Program-made: the position numbers and the translations under genes
Notes under the pieces: generated by a model
The model's database searches: none
What the model was told of the DNA's origin: nothing
Seen by the model: only the letters and a program-made list of their open reading frames with translations
Assembly (NCBI GenBank): GCA_031292525.1
Contig: JARLGY010000037.1
Span: forward strand, 372,001-436,000
Origin: Flavipsychrobacter sp.
GTDB taxonomy: Bacteria > Bacteroidota > Bacteroidia > Chitinophagales > Chitinophagaceae
Length of the DNA stretch: 64,000 bases
Direction: 5' to 3'
In this document: one piece after another, positions 47,700 through 55,636 of the stretch
How positions within the stretch are numbered: position 1 is the stretch's first letter
How the letters are laid out: each line of letters opens with the position of its first letter

Positions 47700-49508
47700 T
47701 TAGAAATAGCAGTTACAAATAACCGGGTCGTTATATTCTTTAACAACTGAAGAACCATTTATGGCAAAAGGTATTTTAACAATACTGCCATCGCATACAC
47801 CCGAAGAAAGCGTATATGTGGTACCCTGCTGCACGCCTCTTGTACGCCAATGCCCATTTATCATGTTAAAATAAAAACCCACCCACCCATTTGTATTGGT
47901 CGATGCATATGTGGCCCCGCAATAAGTTGGATTATACGCCTTAGCACTGTTCTTTGCACCACAATCAAACGTCAGCCAGAAATCTACAATGGGATTTAGA
48001 TTAACCAGATATGGCGCTGCAAATATAGATCCTGAGGTAGTATTAGTTATAGGTGTGTTCCAGTAATACGCTCCTCCACTTATCCCATTTTGCACTATTG
48101 GCGAAACCGAATTTACGGTCATTGCCAGGTTTATGGTACTACCGGCTCCAGGTTCAGGCGAAATATAATAGTTATAACTATAATCTGCAAAGTTGATGCT
48201 GGCTATACCCCGGAGGTTTTCAATATCCGGTATCACGTTGGTATCAACACCAGATGAGAATGATGCTGAATAATGAAAGTTGTATGGAGCTTTGTAATAG
48301 AATCCGGCATCTGGCGATTGCGTTTCCACTCTCAACTTGCCATTATTTCCCTTTAATACCACTGCACGCAACGTATTGAACGAAACCGGGTCGATGCCTG
48401 TCTCAACAGAATCGCCAGCCTTTATCAATTGTCCTGTTATTGGGTTCTTCATAGTATCAGATATAGCAAAGCTGGTAAACCATCTGTAATTCGAATCAGG
48501 GCTAATCGCAATATCCATTGGGCTGCTAGCTCCTGAAGGTGTTATAGTACCTACAAAATAGACACCTACTAACTTTTGTTTCACCGCAGTTGCAAACAGC
48601 AGGTTATCTTCTGTTGTAGTTGTGCCATTCAGCAGGTTTATGGACGGTGAATATGTGTTTGCACTATTTTCATCGTATGGATAAAATACATAGTTAACGC
48701 TTGTACCCGGCTCGTAAATACAAATAGTTTTTACTGTACCCGTATACGGGGTCTTGGTATAAGTGGTAGTTGATTGCAGGTAAGAATATTCCTGCTCGTA
48801 GTAGCCGGTTAGCCGGGTATAGGTGTGTGTGATGTCACCATACTTAACCACAGAATCTTTAGTGATGGGGATTTCCTGTGTCCCTTGCACAGTCTTGGTT
48901 GTTGTGTTAGCAGTGTAGTAATAAAAGCTGGTGCCCTGGGGCATTACTATTGTGCTCACGCCATTATCATAATAGGTAGTGTCTTGTGTTGTTTTAGCAA
49001 TATTAAATATGCCGGGTGCTGCAATGCCACCGCTGCCCGCCACCATATCCTGCTCCTTTATGGTCATTCCTGCAGGTGGGTTAGCCAGGTTTATCATCCG
49101 TACATTATAGTGGGTGCGTACCTGACCTACATTTATTTTTATGGTTGTAGTTACGGGTAAATATCCTGCGCTGCTGATAGACAGTGTGAAGTTTATAGGA
49201 TCACCGCTAGATGGTACTCTCGATGGGTCTATTGCTATTTGCAAAAGCCCGTCGCTGCCTACTATCAAATTCTTTTTCCCAAACATGGAGTACACATATT
49301 GGGCATCGGGGCCACCTGCGGTAACGGTTACATTACTTGGTACTATGCCGGTTTTAGCGGCATCGCCCACTTGCACGGTGGTAATATATTTAACAATGTT
49401 GGTGTTAACTCTTACTACAAGATTATCAGTTGGTTTTTTCTTGCAGCCTGCCACAACCAATCCAAAGGCCACAGCAATAAATAATGCAGAGATAATGATC
49501 TTTTTCAT
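47700..49508 (-). CDS. Large lipoprotein of unknown function (copy B)
   Basis: A 602-residue lipoprotein with lipobox VVAG-Cys22 and a CKKKP leader. Residues about 28-175 align with copy A (RVNTNIV, GGPDAQYVY, LQIAIDPSRVP, DPINFTLSISSAGYLP, ANPPAGM). The remainder is a different beta-rich region full of Tyr/Thr/Ser with no enzyme motif, ending in Cys residues (VICNCYF). It starts 21 bases after the barrel B stop, so the pair is an operon. Likely surface-exposed, but that is inference. Confidence 0.75.
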   Translation of the reverse strand: MKKIIISALFIAVAFGLVVAGCKKKPTDNLVVRVNTNIVKYITTVQVGDAAKTGIVPSNVTVTAGGPDAQYVYSMFGKKNLIVGSDGLLQIAIDPSRVPSSGDPINFTLSISSAGYLPVTTTIKINVGQVRTHYNVRMINLANPPAGMTIKEQDMVAGSGGIAAPGIFNIAKTTQDTTYYDNGVSTIVMPQGTSFYYYTANTTTKTVQGTQEIPITKDSVVKYGDITHTYTRLTGYYEQEYSYLQSTTTYTKTPYTGTVKTICIYEPGTSVNYVFYPYDENSANTYSPSINLLNGTTTTEDNLLFATAVKQKLVGVYFVGTITPSGASSPMDIAISPDSNYRWFTSFAISDTMKNPITGQLIKAGDSVETGIDPVSFNTLRAVVLKGNNGKLRVETQSPDAGFYYKAPYNFHYSASFSSGVDTNVIPDIENLRGIASINFADYSYNYYISPEPGAGSTINLAMTVNSVSPIVQNGISGGAYYWNTPITNTTSGSIFAAPYLVNLNPIVDFWLTFDCGAKNSAKAYNPTYCGATYASTNTNGWVGFYFNMINGHWRTRGVQQGTTYTLSSGVCDGSIVKIPFAINGSSVVKEYNDPVICNCYF

Positions 49509-49529
49509 CTTGGTCTATTGAGGGTTATA

Positions 49530-50222
49530 TTATTGGGAAATTTTATAGTTAAGGTTTAATTGCAATACCGGCAGCCACCTATAGTCATTCAGGTTTTCTT
49601 TAAGCTGGGCCGTATTTGCATTATTGTTTGCAAGTAGCTTGGTGCCAGACATGCTCACATCCTGGCTCAGCCAGTAGTAGCTACCCAGGTCAATATTCAC
49701 GTTAATTTTATTGGTAGGTTGCGCTTTCAGCAAGTTGATGCCCAGGTATGGAGCAAGTCCCTGCCAGCTTATTTTGGCATCTATCTCTCCCACATCTGCC
49801 GGTTGTATGGCAATATCGCCGTAGTATTGGGTGCTTTTTAGTGTAAGGGTGCCTTTCACATCTGCACTGGTAAAGTAAGAAAGTCCGCCTACCAACCGTA
49901 TCCAGCTCTTCCATGGTTGCCATTCTGCCAATAGATGGATATTGGTAAAACCGGTAACTATGTGCATATTGGTGTTATATGCATCTATCTTAATAGCGCC
50001 CGAATAATCGAATGGCAGATAACTTCCGCCCAATCGTACATACCAGTGCTGATGGAGTTTCATGGTAGCATCCAGTCCTATGCCCTGGCTGCCGGCGCCC
50101 AATCCTAACGATATTGTTTTTGGGGTGGGGGTCTCCTTTTCTATATCTTTTTTTTCCTGTGCAAAAGATGGCATAGCCGATAAGCATGCTAATACATAGG
50201 CAGCAAGGGTGCTTAGTTTCAT
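49530..50222 (-). CDS. Small outer-membrane beta-barrel protein (copy B)
   Basis: A 230-residue secreted barrel-like protein with a signal peptide ending near PSFAQ (residue 22). It is the first gene of copy B. Its strand pattern and motifs (TISLGLGAGSQGIGL, RLVGGLSYF, WQGLAPYLGI, VNIDLGSYYW, GTKLL, YRWLPVLQLNLNYKI) match barrel A end to end. A TACATTTG promoter box lies upstream. I cannot name a function. Confidence 0.8.
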   Translation of the reverse strand: MKLSTLAAYVLACLSAMPSFAQEKKDIEKETPTPKTISLGLGAGSQGIGLDATMKLHQHWYVRLGGSYLPFDYSGAIKIDAYNTNMHIVTGFTNIHLLAEWQPWKSWIRLVGGLSYFTSADVKGTLTLKSTQYYGDIAIQPADVGEIDAKISWQGLAPYLGINLLKAQPTNKINVNIDLGSYYWLSQDVSMSGTKLLANNNANTAQLKENLNDYRWLPVLQLNLNYKISQ

Positions 50223-50255
50223 ATAGGCGGTTTATGTGAGTGTCTATTATTCACA

Positions 50256-50263
50256 CAAATGTA
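50256..50263 (-). promoter_or_regulatory. Putative -7 box for copy B unit
   Basis: The minus strand reads TACATTTG, a full TAnnTTTG match, 33 bases before the barrel B start. A TTG 23 bases further upstream could be a -33 element. Confidence 0.45.
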
Positions 50264-50324
50264 TATAAACACTACAAAGAAAAAAACAATGTTTATAAAA
50301 AAATAATCTAACCTTAAGCTTTTT

Positions 50325-50987
50325 TTAATTTTTTGCTAGTGCAACTATATCTCGCACTTCTATTATTTGCTTAGGATAGCCCTTTGTTACGCTATTTATC
50401 ATTGCCAGCCCTACTTCTTGTAACGTACAAACATATTGGGGAATAGCAGCTTTCAACACAGGATAAAGCCACATAAAAAAGTAATACGCTTTGTGTGCAT
50501 TCTTTAATCCTTTTGTAGGCTGTATATACCCTGGCCTAAACATGTATGCCTGCTTAAAGGGAAGCGCCATAATATGGTTTTCTGTTTTGCCTTTTACTCG
50601 TGCCCACATGCTTTTCCCATGCTCTGTGCTGTCTGTTCCACCACCACTCACATAGCAGAAGGTCATATCATCGTTTAGTCGTATCAGGGTTTCTGCAACA
50701 TGCATGGTAAGTATATAAGTTAGCTTATTATACTCCGCTTCTTTCTTACCTATTGAGGTTACCCCCAGGCAGAAAAAACAAGCATTATATCCTGTAAGCT
50801 CATCCTCTATATTAGATAAGTCGAAGAAGTTGCCATGAATGATTTCTTTCAGCTTAGGATGTGCTATTCCACAGGGTTTACGGTTAATGACTAATACTGC
50901 TTCCACATCAGGATGCTGGAGGCACTCATGCAATACGCCCTCACCTACCATACCCGTAGTACCCGTAATAATAGCCCTTACTTTCAT
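50325..50987 (-). CDS. NAD(P)-binding epimerase/dehydratase-like protein
   Basis: A 220-residue short-chain type protein from the ATG at 50987. It has a Rossmann signature TGTTGMVGEGV near residue 9, a conserved CFFCLGVTS strand and YVSGGGTDS as the catalytic-region loop. The usual YxxxK is not clear: the Ser/Gly-rich loop is followed by WARVKGKTE. It resembles the atypical SDR group of NAD(P)H-binding proteins (HTATIP2-like). The substrate is unknown. The start lies 41 bases after the Wzi-like gene, so co-transcription is possible. Confidence 0.8.
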   Translation of the reverse strand: MKVRAIITGTTGMVGEGVLHECLQHPDVEAVLVINRKPCGIAHPKLKEIIHGNFFDLSNIEDELTGYNACFFCLGVTSIGKKEAEYNKLTYILTMHVAETLIRLNDDMTFCYVSGGGTDSTEHGKSMWARVKGKTENHIMALPFKQAYMFRPGYIQPTKGLKNAHKAYYFFMWLYPVLKAAIPQYVCTLQEVGLAMINSVTKGYPKQIIEVRDIVALAKN

Positions 50988-51028
50988 TATGTTACTATTT
51001 ATTACCAAAGGTAGTGTGTATGCGCATG

Positions 51029-52789
51029 CTAAAAGAAATCATAATTCCGTCTGGGTGCATTTAATCTTATGCCTATGTACATATAGGTCGTAGCATTTGC
51101 ACTAAGAGCATAGCCTGTTGTAGAATAGCTGGGGTAAACACCTGCACTGCTGCTGTAAGTGCGATAGCTGGCCCCCAGGTCAATAAACATATTGCGGCGC
51201 AGTTCGTAAGACAGGTTGAGGTTAATGATCGTCCCAATACTTTTCGGGCCGTTTATCATACCTACCCCCTTGGTAGTAGTGGCATTATTAAAAGATTTAA
51301 AAATGTCGTTACCATAGTTAGCGCTGCCGGTATCTGTACCTTGTACATAGTACATACCTTTCACAGTCAGGTACAGATTTTTAATAGGCTGGTAGTTGGC
51401 AACACCGGTAAATTGTATAAAACCCGAGCCGAGTGGATCTGCCAGCGGCTGGTTGTAGTTGGTGTAGTTGGCAATAGTATCGTGTTGCGCCTCGTATGTA
51501 TATGGTCGCACCATATTCAGTTCAGCCTGCAGGTCCAGGTTTTTAACAGTAAATGCATCAAAGTATTTTGCTCCAAGTTGCAATCCCCATTTGTTATCGT
51601 ACCAGCCACCATTGCTAAAGAAATGACTGGCCTTAAATTCGTTCAGTATAAACTGCCCGTAAAACTGCAGGTGGCGCGCCACTATAGCTTTGTAGTTAAA
51701 ACCTATTAGTTCCTTATCTGGGTTACCATTAAATTGCTCTACAGTTTTATAGAGGATAATGGGATTAAGATAACTGATCTGGAATGTATTGGGAGTAGCA
51801 AATATGGTAGATTCAAAAAAGCCTACGTTAAGCCAGTTGGTAGCATTGTAACTCAGGTAGTGCATGGTGGCATACTTGTGCGGCAATTGAGAGTCGAGTA
51901 CAAAACGGTCGTATTGCGGCGTAAGCTGCATATACAGATTTTGGTAGTTTATTTTCCATATCCGTGTGGTCAGCTGCAGAAAGGGTGTATTGGCCGACAT
52001 ATCACTAAGCTCCAGGCTATAAATACCATCGCCTATAAAATGCTTGCCTGTGCCAAAAGTCATGTTCATATGATCTTTTATAATGGCAAAATCAAAGTAC
52101 CCACTAGCCAGGAAATAGTCGTAAGAAGGGCTTTTGTTACTAATGAGGTAATAATCTGCACCTGGTACCGCTTGTTGTGGCTTACCAACAACATAGTTAT
52201 TTACAAATGTGGGCGGTGTTTCCTGGTTATCTGTAAAGTAGGTATAGAATCCTATTTTCTTGCAGATCCAGCCACGCCATTCAAACCCATGGGTATTATA
52301 CAGCAGGGGATTTTTACCAATAGTGGTACCAGTAATATTAGCATTCTGCACCATTCCTTGGCCACCCAACACGGGATTTACAACAAGGAAAAAGTTGTCT
52401 GTTTTCACATAAATAAAATCGTCCTGTTTTTTATAAAAGGTATTGAACCAAGCCTGTTTTGAGTCATCAGCCCCATTACCGTCAGGGGTCCACTCCCCAT
52501 TTTTAGATACCATACGGGCCATATTTACGCTATCTACAGCGCTATAGGTACCCGGCACTGATGACAGATTTTGCAGAAACTGTACCACCCTTTTGCGCGA
52601 TTCTGGTTTTGTGGTCAGGCATAACGTGTCAGAAAATCTGCCACTTCGAGTTTCCAACCTGTCCAGCATATGGTAATCTTCATCGCTCAGGGGCAGGTAG
52701 GTGGTCTGGGCCATACTGCTTATGCCCATAACCAATAGGACAGTTATCAATCCACCTATTTTCTTAATGCTGTAAAATGATGTTTCCAT
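51029..52789 (-). CDS. Wzi/RemB-like outer-membrane barrel protein
   Basis: A 586-residue secreted protein with a signal peptide to about SSMAQ (residue 28). It has a helical N-terminal part, then 16-18 strand-like segments with aromatic girdles (FDFAIIKDHMNMTFGTGKHFIGDG, LQLTTRIWKINYQNLYMQL), ending in YMYIGIRLNAPRRNYDFF. This pattern fits the capsule-assembly Wzi family, which in gliding Bacteroidota includes the mobile surface protein RemB. It may anchor polysaccharide or take part in motility; both are inference. It is divergent from dihydroorotase. Confidence 0.75.
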   Translation of the reverse strand: METSFYSIKKIGGLITVLLVMGISSMAQTTYLPLSDEDYHMLDRLETRSGRFSDTLCLTTKPESRKRVVQFLQNLSSVPGTYSAVDSVNMARMVSKNGEWTPDGNGADDSKQAWFNTFYKKQDDFIYVKTDNFFLVVNPVLGGQGMVQNANITGTTIGKNPLLYNTHGFEWRGWICKKIGFYTYFTDNQETPPTFVNNYVVGKPQQAVPGADYYLISNKSPSYDYFLASGYFDFAIIKDHMNMTFGTGKHFIGDGIYSLELSDMSANTPFLQLTTRIWKINYQNLYMQLTPQYDRFVLDSQLPHKYATMHYLSYNATNWLNVGFFESTIFATPNTFQISYLNPIILYKTVEQFNGNPDKELIGFNYKAIVARHLQFYGQFILNEFKASHFFSNGGWYDNKWGLQLGAKYFDAFTVKNLDLQAELNMVRPYTYEAQHDTIANYTNYNQPLADPLGSGFIQFTGVANYQPIKNLYLTVKGMYYVQGTDTGSANYGNDIFKSFNNATTTKGVGMINGPKSIGTIINLNLSYELRRNMFIDLGASYRTYSSSAGVYPSYSTTGYALSANATTYMYIGIRLNAPRRNYDFF

Positions 52790-52857
52790 GAACGGATTGG
52801 ATATGGTAAATTGCTTCGTAATAATTTTAACGCTGCAATTTAACTTTAGTTCACATT

Positions 52858-54192
52858 ATGTCTGCACTTTTAATAAAGAACGCCATCATCGTAAATGAGG
52901 GCACCCAGGTAATAGCTGATGTCCTCGTAAGGGATGGAATAATAGAAAAAATAGGCTCTCAAATCAGCTCCGTTGGCAACATTAGGGAAATAAATGCTGA
53001 GGGCTTGCATCTGTTGCCCGGCGTTATAGACGACCAGGTGCACTTCCGTGAACCCGGGCTCACCCAAAAAGCAACCATAGGCACAGAGTCGCGTGCAGCG
53101 GTAGCAGGCGGTGTCACTTCATTTATGGAGATGCCCAATACAAACCCTGCAGCACTTACACAGCAGTTGCTGGAGGATAAGTATGATATTGGCCGCAATA
53201 CATCAGTAGCCAATTACTCATTTTTTATGGGTGTCTCCAATAGTAACGCCGAAGAAGTATTGCGCACCAACGCAAAGAAAAATGAAGTTGCAGGGATAAA
53301 AATATTTATGGGCTCCAGTACGGGAGATATGCTGGTGGATAACTACTTGACGCTACGACGGATATTTGAAGACGCCGAATTGCTTATAGCTACCCATTGC
53401 GAAGATGAACGTGTTATAAAAGCCAATAAAGAAAAATACCCCGATGCTGACAATGCCAGCTTCCATCCGCTCATACGCGATGTAGAGGCTTGTTTTGAAA
53501 GTTCGTTTTCTGCTGTGCAACTAGCCAAGCAATACAACACCCGGTTGCATATACTGCATATATCAACAGCAAAAGAATTACAGCTATTTACCAACATGCT
53601 TCCTTTGGTCGATAAACGCATAACTGCCGAAGTCTGTGTACACCACCTTCATTTTACTGCCGATGATTATGCACAATATGGCAACCTCATTAAGTGCAAT
53701 CCTGCTATAAAAGCGCCCGAAAATAAAGATGCGCTCTGGACTGCCCTGCTCGACGATCGCCTGGATATTATAGCAACCGACCATGCCCCGCACACCTGGG
53801 CCGAAAAACAATTGCCATACCAACAAGCACCATCAGGAGTGCCACTGGTACAGCATTCATTACCACTTATGCTCCAATACGTAAAACAAGGACGTATCAC
53901 TATTGAAAAAGTAGTGGAGAAAATGAGTCACGCACCGGCCCAGTGTTTCAAAATAGCGAAACGTGGATACATACGCGAAGGCTACCATGCTGACCTTGTA
54001 CTGGTTGATATGAACCAACACACAACCGTAACCAAAGAAAACATTTTATATAAATGTGGCTGGTCTCCGTTTGAAGGGCACGATTTTCCAGCAACCGTAC
54101 GTTATACCATTGTGAACGGTAATGTGGCGTTTGAAAATGGCAGTGTAAACGATACTGTGCGGGGAGAAAGGATTTTGTTTGACAGGGAATAA
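52858..54192 (+). CDS. pyrC: Dihydroorotase
   Basis: Catalyses ring closure of carbamoyl-aspartate in pyrimidine synthesis. The 444-residue amidohydrolase shows DDQVHFREPGLTQK, the lysine for the carbamate bridge (Lys148 in GIKIFMGSS), ATHCED (His180), LHILHIS (His231, His234) and the catalytic Asp308 in ATDHAPHTW. The usual HxH of strand 1 is QxH here (Gln60, His62). The same change is, as I recall, common in Bacteroidota dihydroorotases, so activity is still expected. Confidence 0.93.
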   Translation: MSALLIKNAIIVNEGTQVIADVLVRDGIIEKIGSQISSVGNIREINAEGLHLLPGVIDDQVHFREPGLTQKATIGTESRAAVAGGVTSFMEMPNTNPAALTQQLLEDKYDIGRNTSVANYSFFMGVSNSNAEEVLRTNAKKNEVAGIKIFMGSSTGDMLVDNYLTLRRIFEDAELLIATHCEDERVIKANKEKYPDADNASFHPLIRDVEACFESSFSAVQLAKQYNTRLHILHISTAKELQLFTNMLPLVDKRITAEVCVHHLHFTADDYAQYGNLIKCNPAIKAPENKDALWTALLDDRLDIIATDHAPHTWAEKQLPYQQAPSGVPLVQHSLPLMLQYVKQGRITIEKVVEKMSHAPAQCFKIAKRGYIREGYHADLVLVDMNQHTTVTKENILYKCGWSPFEGHDFPATVRYTIVNGNVAFENGSVNDTVRGERILFDRE

Positions 54193-54217
54193 CTAACTAC
54201 CATTACTTATAACCACC

Positions 54218-55549
54218 ATGCATAACGACAAAACAACCCTAAAAGACCTTTCTATATTTGGCGCTGATGGCGAGGACGTTTTTAGTCTTATCAATTTTAC
54301 AGTAACACAAGCGGGTCGCGACATGCTGGTGAAACACATTCAGCACCCGCCTGATAAACTGGTGCAACTGCAGGAAATGCAGGAAACCGTGCGGTACCTG
54401 GCAGCAAACCCCGGTTATGGTACTACCCAAATTTCCAACGGTACCATAGTAATGCTGGAAAAGTTTTTTGAAAGTGCCGAGGACACAATAGCCCCACCCA
54501 GCGGCATCACATTGTTGCTGGGTTCCTTTTTCCAGAAAGCGCTCAATAAAAACCAATACTTCATCACCCGTTTCTCTTTATCCCACTTATCAGATTTCTT
54601 AAGTGGATGCAGTGAGCTTACCACCATTTTGGACCAAGGGAATTTACCCACCCTGTTACGCAAAGAGTTGGAAGCTATGCAGTCTGAACTGCAACACCCA
54701 CTTACTGACGATATAATAAAAATAACCAACGACACCCCTTACTCCGGTCTATCGCGGTTGAGCTATGATGCCCGACGGCAAATGAAAAATATTACATACC
54801 GCCTCATTACCCATTACTCCCGGCTAGATGCCTGGCAATCTATGGCCAAAGCCACCCTGCAGCTCAACTGGGTTTTCCCCAAGCTTGAAGCAGCCTCACC
54901 CGTAGTTTTTGAAGCCACCGCACTTTACCACCCGTTGTTGCAAAACCCAGTTTCATACAATATCAACTTCAATAACAACCGCAATTTCCTGGTGCTCACA
55001 GGTGCCAATATGAGTGGCAAAACCACCTTTTTGCGCACACTGGGTGTCTCTGCCCTGCTGGCCCATCTCGGCATGGGTGTACCTGCCCGCAGCCTGCGCA
55101 TCAGCTTCCTGCACGGGGTTATCACCAACATGCATGTAGAAGACAGCCTTATGCGTGGCGAAAGCTACTTCTTTGCGGAGGTGCAGCGCATGAAGCTCAC
55201 TGCTCAGAAGCTACTGGAAAGTGAACCGCACCTAGTGTTGATGGATGAGCTCTTTAAAGGCACCAACGTACACGATGCCTACGAGTGCACCCGTGCCGTA
55301 GTAGATGGATTGCTGCACCGCCCCAATCACCTCATGATCTTATCAACACACTTGTACGAAGTTGCACAGCATTTTAAAGACCGGCAAGAGATCATGTTTG
55401 CCTACTTTGTTACCAGGATGCTCGAAAACGATACTTTCTTTTTCACCTACGAACTCAAGCAGGGTATATCGCATGACCGTATTGGCTACCGCATTTTGCA
55501 GAAAGAAGGCGTGCTTGATCTATTAATGAACCCAAAAGGTGCCGGGTAA
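54218..55549 (+). CDS. Short MutS-like ATPase
   Basis: A 443-residue protein of the MutS family. It has the ATPase domain (Walker A GANMSGKTT at 262-270, Walker B HLVLMDELFKGTN, the SYFFAEVQRMK loop, and STHLYEV) and the preceding core helices, but lacks the N-terminal mismatch-binding and connector domains. Such short forms are frequent in Bacteroidota. They are unlikely to recognise mismatches as MutS does, and their role is unknown. It follows the dihydroorotase gene by 25 bases. Confidence 0.88.
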   Translation: MHNDKTTLKDLSIFGADGEDVFSLINFTVTQAGRDMLVKHIQHPPDKLVQLQEMQETVRYLAANPGYGTTQISNGTIVMLEKFFESAEDTIAPPSGITLLLGSFFQKALNKNQYFITRFSLSHLSDFLSGCSELTTILDQGNLPTLLRKELEAMQSELQHPLTDDIIKITNDTPYSGLSRLSYDARRQMKNITYRLITHYSRLDAWQSMAKATLQLNWVFPKLEAASPVVFEATALYHPLLQNPVSYNINFNNNRNFLVLTGANMSGKTTFLRTLGVSALLAHLGMGVPARSLRISFLHGVITNMHVEDSLMRGESYFFAEVQRMKLTAQKLLESEPHLVLMDELFKGTNVHDAYECTRAVVDGLLHRPNHLMILSTHLYEVAQHFKDRQEIMFAYFVTRMLENDTFFFTYELKQGISHDRIGYRILQKEGVLDLLMNPKGAG

Positions 55550-55636
55550 GTTATTGTTTGTTGCAATAATTGCATGTGGTGCAAGCATTATAGTGCATAT
55601 TTAGAATAATTTCGCTGCCACAAAGTATAATTGAAT

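Noticed and set aside
51734-52462. 242-codon open frame on the plus strand
   Set aside because: Lies antisense inside the Wzi/RemB-like gene and its translation has no protein-like pattern or signal.
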